Below, piece after piece: positions 1-8,540 of a stretch of 64,000 nt of DNA. The stretch is from Stenotrophomonas sp. Ste86 (GTDB taxonomy: Bacteria; Pseudomonadota; Gammaproteobacteria; Xanthomonadales; Xanthomonadaceae): NCBI RefSeq assembly GCF_024519465.1, contig NZ_JALJRW010000021.1:1-64000 (forward strand), given 5' to 3'. The notes beneath the pieces are model-generated. The model did not search any database. It worked only from the letters and a program-made list of their open reading frames with translations, and was not told where the DNA came from. Position 1 is the stretch's first letter. Every line of letters begins with the position of its first letter. Made by a program: the position numbers and the translations under genes.

Positions 1-75
1 TGCCCTTGGAGGCGAAATAAAGGAGGAGGGGGCGGCCGTAGGCCGACGCCGGGGGCGTCGCAGGAAAGGGCATGG
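1..75 (-). repeat. Hairpin-forming intergenic element, copy A
   Basis: The ends TGCCCTT and AAGGGCA can pair, enclosing GC-rich inner hairpins (a GGCC-TA-GGCC motif and GACGCC/GGCGTC). Read on the minus strand, one loop contains CCTCCTCCTTTATTT. The same loop occurs in an element at 11339-11437, whose outer arms are different, so this looks like a dispersed family with a conserved core. It may continue beyond the left edge of the window. Function is unknown; it could be a transcribed structured RNA or a mobile repeat. Confidence 0.45.
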
Positions 76-164
76 GAGCCCAGCGCCCGACCCACCGACG
101 ACCGCTGTCGACCCAGCGCTTGACCCAATGACCGCCACGTCCGCACCTGCGCCTGGGCTGATGA

Positions 165-189
165 GGAGCCGGCCAGCGGCCGGCACTAC
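165..189 (-). repeat. SMAG-type REP palindrome
   Basis: The site reads GGAGCCGGCCAGCGGCCGGC followed by ACTAC, i.e. the inverse of the GTAGTGCCGGCC form that recurs through the window. It has the terminal GTAG tetranucleotide and imperfect palindrome typical of the REP family described in Stenotrophomonas maltophilia. It lies downstream of the lpxR-like gene. Confidence 0.85.
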
Positions 190-242
190 CGGCCTTCGCC
201 GGCAGCCGTCGGGCGCAGGCTCGGACGGACGCCCGCCCGGAG

Positions 243-1307
243 TTACAGCGACCGGCTGATGGTGAAACTGCCGAACACCGGCGCTTCCTTCTGCCCGTCG
301 AACTCGCGCGTGCTGTGGTAGCGGGCGACGGCGAACTTCCAGCGCCCGCGCATCACCGCCACGCCGTACCCGGCCTGGCCCACCACGTGGCGCTTGTCCA
401 CGCTGTGGCTGTTGCGGAAGGTATTGCCGTCCAGCGTGATATCCCGGATCACCCACGCCGCATCGGTGGTGGCGAACATGTGCCACGACCAGCCAGACGG
501 ACGCCCGCCGCGGGTCGGCGCGGTGTTTTCGCCGGCCGGGCGCAACGGCGTACTGCCGAAATCGTCCGGCAGCTTCCAGCCGAACCGCACTTCGCCACCC
601 GCATTGAGGTGGGTAGCCAGGTTGCCCACCGCACCGCCGTAGTGGCTGATCGCATCCCAGCCCCAGCCGCCGGCGTTCACGCTGGCATCGGCCGGCCAGC
701 GGCGCATCCGCTCGTGGGTGAGCATGAACACCGGCTCGTTGTGCAGCTGGTTGTCCCAGCCCTGGAATTTCTCGTCGCCCAGCACGTCATGCACCGCGTT
801 CTGCACTTCCTTGCCCAGTGCCCACGGCCCCACCACGCCGATCGCCAGCTGCGTGGTCTGCAGCCGGTCGCCGCGCCGGGCGTTGTAGCCGAAGCTGCCG
901 ATCAGCACGCCAGCGTAGGGCCGATCGTCCTCGATCAGGTCCTTGCGGGTGAAATCGGTGGGCGTAAAGATGCCCTGGGCCAGGCTGAAGATCATGTTCT
1001 GCTGCTCGAACTCGCCCGGGTGCAGCTTCTCCAGATGGCGGTTCACCCAGCGTGCCAGCCTCGGCAGGCAGGGGTCATCGGTGTAATCGACCAGATTGGG
1101 CGAGACGAAGGTGATCTGCGCGCCGTTGGTGTAGCCCTGGTCCTGGTCGGCCCCGCCGAACAGATCGTTGTCGACCCGGAAATTGACCTGCGGCGGGTGC
1201 TCGCGCATCGCATCCGGACCGCACTGGTTGGCGGCCTGCGCCGCAGGGGCGACGAGCGCCAGGGCGCCGGCGAGTGCGGCCGACAACGCATAGGGCTTCA
1301 ACGACAT
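243..1307 (-). CDS. lpxR: LpxR-like lipid A 3'-O-deacylase (DUF2219), outer membrane
   Basis: The 354-residue product begins with a signal peptide (MSLKPYALSAALAGALALVA, cleavage after AQA near residue 25). It continues as a DUF2219/LpxR-type beta barrel. Visible family motifs are NFRVDNDLFGG..DQGYTNG near residues 43-62, DRPYAG near 128, and GWDNQLHNEP near 184-193. The last holds the His and Glu region that matches the LpxR active site. Family members remove the 3'-acyloxyacyl chain of lipid A in the outer membrane. The ATG at 1307 is the only start giving a complete signal peptide. Enzymatic activity is inferred from family membership. The gene stands alone between REP-rich DNA and the lipoate block. 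Confidence 0.82.
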   Translation of the reverse strand: MSLKPYALSAALAGALALVAPAAQAANQCGPDAMREHPPQVNFRVDNDLFGGADQDQGYTNGAQITFVSPNLVDYTDDPCLPRLARWVNRHLEKLHPGEFEQQNMIFSLAQGIFTPTDFTRKDLIEDDRPYAGVLIGSFGYNARRGDRLQTTQLAIGVVGPWALGKEVQNAVHDVLGDEKFQGWDNQLHNEPVFMLTHERMRRWPADASVNAGGWGWDAISHYGGAVGNLATHLNAGGEVRFGWKLPDDFGSTPLRPAGENTAPTRGGRPSGWSWHMFATTDAAWVIRDITLDGNTFRNSHSVDKRHVVGQAGYGVAVMRGRWKFAVARYHSTREFDGQKEAPVFGSFTISRSL

Positions 1308-1500
1308 GGGATTCCCGCTCAGGATGTGTTCTGTTTTTATGCCGGAGCAGCGTAGTCAGCGCGTGATGCTTTGGCCAGCGCCGCGCGCGCACCGATACGT
1401 TTTGCTGGTGAACGCCGATTTTCACGTCGCGTTGGGTGCCGCTATAGGCACGATCATGCAGCGCTTGGGTTCGGCCGCCGGCGTCCCCATAATCGCGGTT

Positions 1501-1779
1501 ATGGAGATCTCGTCTGACAACCCCGACCACGGCTTCCAGTTCCCCGGCCAGTTTGAACTCAGCGCCATGGGCGCGGCTGGTATGGAGCTGGAACGCGAAC
1601 TGCCGCGCCTGCTTGAGCTGGCCGGCGTCGAAGTACTGACCGAACGGGTCAGCTGGAAACACTCGTCCAACGGCAAGTATGTGTCGGTGCGGCTGGTGTT
1701 CAAGGCCGACAACCGCGAGCAGTACGATGCCGCGCACACGGCATTGCGCGACCACCCGGAAGTGAAGTGGACGCTGTAA
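1501..1779 (+). CDS. ybeD: DUF493 family protein (YbeD-like)
   Basis: A small 92-residue cytoplasmic protein starting [16 protein letters not shown] and ending EVKWTL. This is the standard length and end signature of the DUF493/YbeD family, an ACT-like ferredoxin fold of unknown biochemical role. The open frame continues upstream to 1306, but the ATG at 1501 restores family length and the earlier residues do not resemble the family. It overlaps lipB by 13 bases, an arrangement like the ybeD-lipB neighbourhood of other gammaproteobacteria. The overlap suggests translational coupling. A role linked to lipoylation is inferred from context only. Confidence 0.85.
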   Translation: MEISSDNPDHGFQFPGQFELSAMGAAGMELERELPRLLELAGVEVLTERVSWKHSSNGKYVSVRLVFKADNREQYDAAHTALRDHPEVKWTL

Positions 1780-2474
1780 GCGCCTGCGAAACGGCCGCCT
1801 CACCGGGGGCGCGCCCGCCACAGCCGGCGATCGTGCGTGAGCTCGGCCGGCAGGCCTATGCTCCGGTCTGGCATGCAATGCAGCGTTTCACCGATGCGCG
1901 TGATGACACCACCGCCGATGAGCTGTGGGTGGTCGAGCATGATCCGGTGTTCACGCTGGGCCAGGCCGGCAAGGAGGAACACGTGCTGGCGCCGGGCGAT
2001 ATTCCGGTGCTGCATGTGGATCGTGGCGGCCAGGTGACCTATCACGGGCCGGGCCAGATCGTGGTCTACCCGCTGCTGCAGCTGCGTCGTCTGGGGATCG
2101 GGGTGCGCGATTACGTGTGCCGGATCGAGCAGGCGATCATCGACACGCTGGACGAATGGAATATTGGCGCTGAACGGCTGGACGGCGCGCCCGGGGTCTA
2201 TGTGGGCGGGGCGAAGGTCGCCGCGCTGGGCATCCGGGTCCGCCGCGGCTGCACCTTCCACGGGCTGGCCTTCAACGTGGCCATGGACCTGGAGCCGTTC
2301 CACCGCATCAACCCCTGTGGCTACGAAGGGCTGCAGGTGACCTCGGTGGTAGACTTGGGGGGACCGTCCGGCATGGCGGCCGTGACGCCGGTGCTGCTGG
2401 GCCATCTGGCCCGCCAGTTCGGCCTGGACCTCCAGCCGACCCTTGAATTGCCCGATCTGACTGACGCGGCGTAA
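1767..2474 (+). CDS. lipB: Lipoyl(octanoyl) transferase LipB
   Basis: LipB moves octanoate from octanoyl-ACP to the lipoyl domains of 2-oxoacid dehydrogenases and GcvH, the first step of endogenous lipoate synthesis. The 235-residue protein shows [19 protein letters not shown] (substrate-binding loop), the lysine in [12 protein letters not shown] and the cysteine in [13 protein letters not shown], which form the catalytic Lys-Cys pair of the family. The predicted start is a GTG at 1767 inside ybeD; a later start would cut into the conserved N-terminal strand. lipA follows after 17 bases, so the three genes are probably co-transcribed. Confidence 0.95.
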   Translation: MDAVSACETAASPGARPPQPAIVRELGRQAYAPVWHAMQRFTDARDDTTADELWVVEHDPVFTLGQAGKEEHVLAPGDIPVLHVDRGGQVTYHGPGQIVVYPLLQLRRLGIGVRDYVCRIEQAIIDTLDEWNIGAERLDGAPGVYVGGAKVAALGIRVRRGCTFHGLAFNVAMDLEPFHRINPCGYEGLQVTSVVDLGGPSGMAAVTPVLLGHLARQFGLDLQPTLELPDLTDAA

Positions 2475-2491
2475 CGCCGCCGACCAAGGCC

Positions 2492-3502
2492 ATGACTGAA
2501 TCGACCGCTCGCCTCATTCCCCTGCAGATCGTGCAGGGCGACACGCCGTCCGCTGCACCGTTGCAGACGGGCGTCAAACAGCTGGGCGGTGACAAGATCG
2601 GCCGCTCGCCCGTGCAGTTTGCCGACGCGCCGGTGCTGCGCAAGCCGTCGTGGATCCGGGTGCGGATTCCGTCGGGCAACGCGGTGCAGATGCTGAAGGC
2701 GAAGCTGCGCGAGAACCGGTTGGTGACCGTCTGCGAGGAGGCGAGCTGCCCGAACATCCACGAGTGCTTCAGTCATGGGACGGCGACGTTCATGATCCTG
2801 GGCGAGGTGTGCACGCGGCGCTGTTCGTTCTGCGATGTTGCGCATGGTCGGCCGAAGCCGCCGGATGCGAACGAGCCGGCGAGCCTGGCGCAGACGGTGG
2901 CCGACATGGGCCTGAAGTATGTGGTGGTGACCAGTGTGGATCGGGATGATCTGCGTGATGGCGGTGCGCAGCATTTCGCCGACTGCATCGGGGCGATCCG
3001 GGCCCGGTCGCCAGCGACGCGGATCGAGGTGCTGACGCCGGACTTCCGCGGCAAGGGGCGGATGGAGCGTGCGCTGGATATCCTGGCGACCAATCCGCCG
3101 GATGTGTTCAACCACAACATCGAGACGGTGCCGGATCTGTACCGCAATGTGCGGCCGGGCGCGGATTACCAGTGGTCGCTGACGCTGTTGAAGAATTTCA
3201 AGGCGCAGCATCCGTCGATCGCGACGAAGTCGGGGATCATGCTGGGTCTGGGCGAGGAGCTGGAGCAGGTGCGGGCGACGATGCGCGATCTGCGTGCGCA
3301 CGACGTGGACATGATCACGATCGGTCAGTACCTGCAGCCGACGCCGCACCATCATCCGGTGCTGCGTTACTGGACGCCGGAGGAATACAAGGCGTTTGAG
3401 GACTACGGTTACGAGCTGGGCTTCAGCCATGTGGCCTCGGGGCCGATGGTGCGTTCTTCGTACCATGCCGATGTGCAGGCCAAGGGTGCGGGCGTTGCCT
3501 GA
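2492..3502 (+). CDS. lipA: Lipoyl synthase LipA (radical SAM)
   Basis: LipA inserts two sulfur atoms into protein-bound octanoate. The 336-residue sequence carries the auxiliary cluster motif [12 protein letters not shown], then the radical-SAM motif CTRRCSFC, and ends with the RSSY motif ([11 protein letters not shown]) whose serine ligates the auxiliary cluster. All are intact. About 60 residues precede the first cysteine motif, including [11 protein letters not shown], normal for proteobacterial LipA. It lies 17 bases behind lipB and is followed at once by a terminator-like hairpin that includes its stop codon. Confidence 0.97.
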   Translation: MTESTARLIPLQIVQGDTPSAAPLQTGVKQLGGDKIGRSPVQFADAPVLRKPSWIRVRIPSGNAVQMLKAKLRENRLVTVCEEASCPNIHECFSHGTATFMILGEVCTRRCSFCDVAHGRPKPPDANEPASLAQTVADMGLKYVVVTSVDRDDLRDGGAQHFADCIGAIRARSPATRIEVLTPDFRGKGRMERALDILATNPPDVFNHNIETVPDLYRNVRPGADYQWSLTLLKNFKAQHPSIATKSGIMLGLGEELEQVRATMRDLRAHDVDMITIGQYLQPTPHHHPVLRYWTPEEYKAFEDYGYELGFSHVASGPMVRSSYHADVQAKGAGVA

Positions 3503-3525
3503 GGCGTTTGACGCCTGAGGCTTTT
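3497..3525 (+). terminator. Probable intrinsic terminator of the lipoate operon
   Basis: GCCTGAGGCG, loop TTTGA, then CGCCTGAGGC forms a ten-pair stem with one G-G mismatch, followed by TTTT. The stem starts within the last bases of lipA and contains its TGA stop. Confidence 0.65.
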
Positions 3526-3558
3526 GAAGCAGCGCTTCCTTCGTTCATGCGCTTGGAG

Positions 3559-3739
3559 GGGGCAGGCCGCCCTCTCCAGGACACGCCTAAGCCCCTCCAT
3601 GATGCTCGTTTTGGCGCCTTGCTCGTCGATGCAGTCCCGCACCGACGGCAAGACCGGTGTTGGACGTCCTGCCCAACCCGTCGGGCGCAGTGCCTCCGGC
3701 CCATGGCGCCAACGGTCCTGGAGAGGGCGGCCTGCCCCC
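3559..3739. repeat. 25-bp perfect inverted repeat, 131-bp loop
   Basis: The 592-base gap between lipA and prc (3503-4094) has no credible gene. It contains a perfect 25-bp inverted repeat: GGCAGGCCGCCCTCTCCAGG on the left arm (3559-3583) and its complement at 3715-3739. The sequence between the arms includes CCAACCCGTCGGGC. An open frame of about 97 codons across it looks like a by-product of the repeat and has no ribosome-binding site. The gap from 3800 to 4094, in front of prc, shows nothing I can assign. Confidence 0.7.
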
Positions 3740-4094
3740 GCCTTGACAGGGTTCGGCGTAGCGGCCGGGGCGAGCAGCGGCAGTTGCTTCATTCGCTGTG
3801 AAAGCCCACCGGTGCGTTCATTTCTGAACGATCCTCGTTTATCCCGGTGCGCAACGCGCGCTGGTGGGTGTGCGTAGCGCCGCCTTGCCATCGTCTGCGC
3901 CCGACCTCCCTTTGTCGTCCTTCCCGCCTCCAGCGGCTGGCGGCCGCCGCCTTCGCCTGCGCCATTCACAATTTGCTACAGGCCCCGGTTTAGGCTGGAA
4001 ATCCCCGTTGCGCGGGGATGGATGACAAACCCCGCAACTTTCGGCACTGTCGTGTGGTCTGATCCGCACGCAGTCTCCCCGTTGGCAAGGTGCC

Positions 4095-6284
4095 ATGAGC
4101 AAGTCGATGAAATTCAAAGCCCCCGCATTCCTGATGGCCCTAGCGCTTACCGCGCCGCTGGCACTGGCCGCCTACGCTGATTCGCCGGCACTGCCGTCGG
4201 CGGCGACGCCCGACCAGGTGACCACCTCCAAGCTGGTCTACGGACTGCTGTCGGACAGCCGCTATGCCTATCGGCCGCGCGCGCTGGATGCGGCCACCTC
4301 CAAGGACGTGTTCAAGCGTTACCTGGAAGCGCTGGATGGCAGCAAGCAGTTCTTTACCCAGGCCGATGTGACGCGCTTCGCGCCGTTCGAGGCCAACATC
4401 GCCACGGCGATCCGTGGCGGTGAGCTGGAGCCGGCGTTCCAGGTGTTTGCGGTGTACAAGCAGCGCGTGGGCGAGCGCATCGGGTATGCGCGCAAGCTGC
4501 TCAAGCAGGATTTCGATTTCAGCACCGATGAAAAGTTCGAGTACGACCGCAAGGACGTGCCGTGGGCGGCGAGCAATGCCGAGCTGGACGATCTGTGGCG
4601 CAAGTCGGTCAAGAACGATTGGCTGCGGCTCAAGCTGGCGGGCAAGCAGCCGGCGGAGATCCGCAAGACGCTGGACAAGCGTTATGCGACGCTGGAAAAG
4701 TCGGTCAATGAGTTGAAGGGCGAGGACGTGTTCCAGTTCTTCCTCAATTCGTACACCAGCGCGGTCGATCCGCACACCGATTACTTCACCCCGCGCACCG
4801 CCGAGAACTTCAACCAGGCCATGTCGCTGTCGCTGGAAGGCATCGGCGCGCAGCTGCAGCGCCAGGACGACATGGTGGTGATCCGCGAGGTCATCGCCGG
4901 CGGTCCGGTGGCGGTCAACGGCACGCTCAAGGCGGGGGATCGCATCGTCGGTGTCGGCCAGGGCAAGTCCGGGCCGATCGAGGATGTGATCGGCTGGCGC
5001 ATCGATGACGTGGTGGCCAAGATCCGCGGCAAGAAAGACACCCAGGTGCGGTTGGAATTCATTCCGGCCGAAGAGGGCGTGGACGGCAAGCACCACACGC
5101 TGGTGCTGACCCGCCAGAAGGTGCGTCTGGCCGAGCAGGCCGCCAAGGGCGAGACCTTGGCCATCCCGGCCAAGGACGGTGAGCCGGCGCGCAAGGTCGG
5201 CGTGATCAAGCTGCCCACCTTCTACCAGGACTTCGAAGGCCGTCGCCGCAACGCGACCGACTACGCCTCGGCCACCCGCGACGTGGCCAAGCTGCTGGCC
5301 GGCTTCAAGGCCGACAAGCTCGATGGCGTGGTGCTGGACCTGCGCAACAACGGCGGTGGTTCGCTGGATGAGGCCATCGAGCTGACCGGGCTGTTCATCG
5401 AACAGGGCCCGGTGGTGCAGGTGCGCGAGTCCGGTGGCCGCGTCACCGTCAACAGCGACCGCAGCGAAGCGGTGGCGTGGGACGGTCCGCTGGCGGTGTT
5501 GATCAACCGTGGCTCGGCGTCGGCGTCGGAAATCTTCGCCGGTGCCATCCAGGACTACGGTCGTGGCCTGGTGATCGGTGAGACCACCTTCGGCAAGGGC
5601 ACCGTGCAGAACATCGTCGACCTGGACCGCTGGCCGAGCGGGGAAACCCAGCGCTATGGGCAGGTCAAGCTGACCATCGCACAGTTCTTCCGCGTCAGCG
5701 GCAGCAGCACCCAGCACAAGGGCGTGGTGCCGGACCTGGCCTTCCCGGCCAGCGTGGATGCCAGCGAGTACGGCGAAAGCACCTACGACAACGCCCTGCC
5801 GTGGACCCGCATCGCCTCGGTGCCGCATACCCAGTACGGCAACTTCGGCCCGCTGCTGCCCAAACTGGAAACCCGCCATGCCGCGCGCATTGCCGCCGAC
5901 AAGGAATTCCAGTGGTGGAACGAGGACGTGGAGCAGTTCCGCGCCGAGAAGGCCAAGAAGTACATCTCACTCAACGAGGCCGAGCGCCGCGCCGAGCGTG
6001 AGAAGCAGGACAAGCAGCGCACTGAGCGCCAGGCGATCCGCAAGCAGTTGGGCCTGGACCTGGACCCGCTGGCCGACGACAGCAATGACGACGGCCTGAC
6101 CGGCAACGAGCGCGACATCGTCAAGGATGCCGCCCGTGAGAAGGCCGCCGAGAAGCGTCCGGACCCGCTGCTGCGCGAGTCGGCGTCGATCCTGTCCGAT
6201 GCGGTCAACCTGCTGGAAGCCGACCGCCCGCTGTCGGCGCAGGTGCTGCCGCAGTCCACCGCCGTGGGCCGCTGGGCCGACTGA
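4095..6284 (+). CDS. prc: C-terminal processing (tail-specific) protease Prc/Tsp
   Basis: Periplasmic serine protease of family S41 that degrades or trims proteins from their C-termini and, in Escherichia coli, affects Spr/MepS and penicillin-binding protein 3. The 729-residue protein has a signal peptide (residues 1 to about 29). An N-terminal Tsp domain follows, then a PDZ domain around residues 245-325 (GIGAQLQRQDDMVVIREV). The protease core holds SASASEIF and GETTFGKGTVQ; by comparison with E. coli Tsp the catalytic pair is about Ser476 and Lys501. A charged C-terminal helix-rich extension (DUF3340 type) completes it. Length and order match full Prc, not the shorter CtpA. It stands alone, with a hairpin about 220 bases after its stop. 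Confidence 0.94.
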   Translation: MSKSMKFKAPAFLMALALTAPLALAAYADSPALPSAATPDQVTTSKLVYGLLSDSRYAYRPRALDAATSKDVFKRYLEALDGSKQFFTQADVTRFAPFEANIATAIRGGELEPAFQVFAVYKQRVGERIGYARKLLKQDFDFSTDEKFEYDRKDVPWAASNAELDDLWRKSVKNDWLRLKLAGKQPAEIRKTLDKRYATLEKSVNELKGEDVFQFFLNSYTSAVDPHTDYFTPRTAENFNQAMSLSLEGIGAQLQRQDDMVVIREVIAGGPVAVNGTLKAGDRIVGVGQGKSGPIEDVIGWRIDDVVAKIRGKKDTQVRLEFIPAEEGVDGKHHTLVLTRQKVRLAEQAAKGETLAIPAKDGEPARKVGVIKLPTFYQDFEGRRRNATDYASATRDVAKLLAGFKADKLDGVVLDLRNNGGGSLDEAIELTGLFIEQGPVVQVRESGGRVTVNSDRSEAVAWDGPLAVLINRGSASASEIFAGAIQDYGRGLVIGETTFGKGTVQNIVDLDRWPSGETQRYGQVKLTIAQFFRVSGSSTQHKGVVPDLAFPASVDASEYGESTYDNALPWTRIASVPHTQYGNFGPLLPKLETRHAARIAADKEFQWWNEDVEQFRAEKAKKYISLNEAERRAEREKQDKQRTERQAIRKQLGLDLDPLADDSNDDGLTGNERDIVKDAAREKAAEKRPDPLLRESASILSDAVNLLEADRPLSAQVLPQSTAVGRWAD

Positions 6285-6304
6285 CCGGTCGCGGACGGAC
6301 GGGG

Positions 6305-6438
6305 GTAGAGCCGAGCCATGCTCGGCTGCGCTCACCGACCGCGCCATGGGTGCACAGGCAAGCCGAGCCAAGGCAAGCCGAGCCGAGCCAAAGCAAGCCG
6401 AGCCGAGCCAAAGCAAGCCGAGCATGGCTCGGCTCTAC
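6305..6438. repeat. Inverted pair of REPs flanking a 20-bp tandem repeat
   Basis: GTAGAGCCGAGCCATGCTCGGC at 6305-6326 (sub-family with a CCATG centre) faces its inverse GAGCATGGCTCGGCTCTAC ending at 6438. Between them the unit AGCCGAGCCGAGCCAAAGCA is repeated exactly at 6376-6395 and 6396-6415, with a shorter, divergent copy before it from about 6356. The array looks derived from the REP arm itself. It sits in the 318-base gap between prc and the next lipoprotein gene. That gap otherwise holds only the hairpin at 6507-6536. Confidence 0.85.
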
Positions 6439-6506
6439 CCGCCCCCGGCCCCCCGGCCCCTCGCGCGCGCGAAGCCGGTGGCCGGTTTCGGTGAACACCC
6501 GACAAA

Positions 6507-6536
6507 CGAAGGGCCGGCCATTGCGCCGGCCCTTCG
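6507..6536. terminator. Strong hairpin, possible terminator
   Basis: A perfect 12-bp stem CGAAGGGCCGGC / GCCGGCCCTTCG encloses a 6-base loop. No T-tract follows on the plus strand, so it may be a transcript-end stabiliser rather than a classical intrinsic terminator. It separates prc from the lipoprotein gene. Confidence 0.5.
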
Positions 6537-6602
6537 CTATGTAAACCCGGTGCATACGCGGGCGGGGCTATGCTGGAGGCGTCTGTTCTCGCAGGAGCGC
6601 GC

Positions 6603-7226
6603 ATGCGCCTGTATCACGCAATCCCGGCAGGTCTGCTGGTCGCCTCGCTGACCGCCTGTGGCGGTCGCGCCGCTGACAGCACGCTGATCCGTGAATCGTT
6701 CGACTCCGGCGACACCTATTCGCGCAGCGTGCCCGGCGCCCCGGCGCAGGCCTGCGAAGCGGCACGGCGCACCCTGCTCAGCCAGGGCTATGCAATTGCC
6801 CGGGCCGACACCGCCGCGGTGGAAGGCAACAAGAACTTCCAGCCGCGCGATGACGAACACGAGCAGCTGGTGCTGCGTATTTCCTGCGCGCCACGCGGCG
6901 ACCAGTCGCTGGTCTTCGTCAGTGCCGTGCAGGACCGTTATGCCTTGAAGAAGAGCCCGACCTCGGCCAGTGTCGGCGTGGGCGCATTGGGCTCGGTGTC
7001 GCTGCCGTTCGGCAGCAATGACGACTCGCTGGTGAAGGTCGCCAGCAGCACGGTGCAGGATGCGGACTTCTACCGCCGCTTCTTTGATCGGCTGCAGCAG
7101 TACCTGCCGGCCGCGGCGGCCGCGCCTGCACCGGCGCCGTCTGAACCACCGGCCGCTGCACCGGCTGCGGCCGATGTGCCGGCGGCGCCGGCCGCCGTGG
7201 CGGGTACGCCGGTGCCGTCGCACTGA
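6603..7226 (+). CDS. DUF2242-type lipoprotein, function unknown
   Basis: The 207-residue product starts with a lipoprotein signal whose lipobox is LTAC, putting the lipidated cysteine at residue 19. The ATG at 6603 is preceded by AGGAG and gives this signal; an in-frame upstream start at 6570 would bury it. The body from SFDSGDTYSR to DFYRRFFDRLQQYL resembles the DUF2242 family, with two conserved-looking cysteines (QACEAARRTL and RISCAPRG). The last 40 residues are an Ala/Pro-rich low-complexity tail. No function is known. The following secreted protein begins 12 bases later, suggesting one transcript. Family assignment is from memory of the motif, not a search. Confidence 0.7.
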   Translation: MRLYHAIPAGLLVASLTACGGRAADSTLIRESFDSGDTYSRSVPGAPAQACEAARRTLLSQGYAIARADTAAVEGNKNFQPRDDEHEQLVLRISCAPRGDQSLVFVSAVQDRYALKKSPTSASVGVGALGSVSLPFGSNDDSLVKVASSTVQDADFYRRFFDRLQQYLPAAAAAPAPAPSEPPAAAPAAADVPAAPAAVAGTPVPSH

Positions 7227-7238
7227 TCAGGCGGACCG

Positions 7239-8537
7239 GTGTCGTTGCCCACTGCATCATGCGCGCCCCGCCGTTGGGTGATGGCGCTGGCCGGGTTGCT
7301 GCTAGCGGGCGTGGGCGCGGCGAGTGCCGTCGCCGCGCCCGCGCCCGCCTGTACCCAGCCGCTGCTTGAAGAACTCGGCTGGCGTTTCAGCGATGCGCCC
7401 ATCCGCGCGCCGGTGGTGCACGGCGGCCCCGTCTGCGAGCGCGCCGATCTGGCCCAGGCGCAGCGGGCCGGTGACCTGCGGGTGCAACTGCCCCGGGACT
7501 GGGATCCCGCGCGCCGCGCTGACTTCATGACGGCCTTGCTGGACGATCCGGCCACGCTGTGCGCGTATGCGTTCAAGCTTGGGCAGGCCACCCGGCGTGC
7601 GACCACGCAGCTGCAGGACAATCCGGGGTACCGGTTTTCGGCACTGCAGTTGGGTTGGATCGGCTTCGGCGCGCGCGGCGCGCAGGCCCAGGGCTGGCAG
7701 CGCTTCCGCAGCTTCGGTCGGGGGTATGCACCTTCCGGCCGCAACAGCGTGGCGCTGCAGCACTTCTACGATGGCCGGGTCCGCAGCGAGTGCGGGGTGG
7801 GGCGCCAGGTCGCGCAGCTGGCCACGCAGCGCGAGCTGTACGGCGATGCGGCGTTCGATGCCGAGTTCACGCCCGCCGAGTTGTCCATCGGCACGTTCCT
7901 GACCCTGCACGAGACCGACAGCATCCTGCTCGGCCGGCACGCGGGTGAGTTCCTTGCCGATGGCAAGGCGCGCAAGACCGCACAGCTGGGCCGGCAGGCG
8001 TTCGTCGGCGCGCCGGGCTTCATCGAGCACGTGTTCGACCGCGAGTATCTGGACGACATCAACAACCAGGCCGAGAACTTCGTGGTGGTCGACGTGAGCG
8101 ATGCGGCGGCCCGCGCGCTGCGCGCGCACGACGGGTTTACCCATTACGACGCCATCAACCGGCAGATCTGGGCGCTGGCCCAGCGCATGCCCGGACCCGG
8201 GCCACGCCGCTTCGAACGGCTGCTGGCCGAGCGCGATCCGGTCTGGCGCAACGGGTTGCCGGCCGAGCAGAAACCGCTGCTGGCCGAACTGGACGCGCTG
8301 CTGGACGATCCGTTCTACCAGGGGTTCGTGATTTACGTGCATCCTCGCGGTATACGTCCTGTCGGGTACCACATCGCACGCCTGCTCGACCGCAATCCGC
8401 GGACGCCGTTTGCCTTCGAACTGGGCCTGCACAACCTGCATACCACGCTGTACCGGCGCTGGATCGACGCACGCCTTCGCCAGTGCGATTCCCCGCCGGC
8501 AGCATCCCCGCAACACAACTCGCACGCTGGAAGGTGA
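7239..8537 (+). CDS. Secreted protein of unknown function, possible transglutaminase-like fold
   Basis: A 432-residue protein with an N-terminal Arg pair and a hydrophobic signal ending near AVAAPA (residue 34). The predicted start is a GTG at 7239; an ATG at 7281 would still keep the hydrophobic core but lose the Arg pair. I do not recognise the family with confidence. The centre contains RSECGVGRQVAQLATQRELY, where Glu184-Cys185 begin a helix followed by YGDAAFDAEF. This weakly recalls the Glu-Cys active-site region of Bacillus Tgl protein-glutamine gamma-glutamyltransferases. The C-terminal half is rich in Arg, Trp and Tyr. It lies between the DUF2242 lipoprotein (12-base gap) and gnd (3-base gap), so the three may be co-transcribed. 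Confidence 0.55.
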   Translation: MSLPTASCAPRRWVMALAGLLLAGVGAASAVAAPAPACTQPLLEELGWRFSDAPIRAPVVHGGPVCERADLAQAQRAGDLRVQLPRDWDPARRADFMTALLDDPATLCAYAFKLGQATRRATTQLQDNPGYRFSALQLGWIGFGARGAQAQGWQRFRSFGRGYAPSGRNSVALQHFYDGRVRSECGVGRQVAQLATQRELYGDAAFDAEFTPAELSIGTFLTLHETDSILLGRHAGEFLADGKARKTAQLGRQAFVGAPGFIEHVFDREYLDDINNQAENFVVVDVSDAAARALRAHDGFTHYDAINRQIWALAQRMPGPGPRRFERLLAERDPVWRNGLPAEQKPLLAELDALLDDPFYQGFVIYVHPRGIRPVGYHIARLLDRNPRTPFAFELGLHNLHTTLYRRWIDARLRQCDSPPAASPQHNSHAGR

Positions 8538-8540
8538 CAC

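Noticed and set aside
3508-3801. Possible small gene of 97 codons in the lipA-prc gap
   Set aside because: It spans the 25-bp inverted repeat, starts inside the lipA terminator and has no ribosome-binding site or recognised family.
4140-5879. Open frame of 579 codons on the minus strand inside prc
   Set aside because: Antisense by-product of G+C-biased codons; prc on the other strand has all catalytic motifs.
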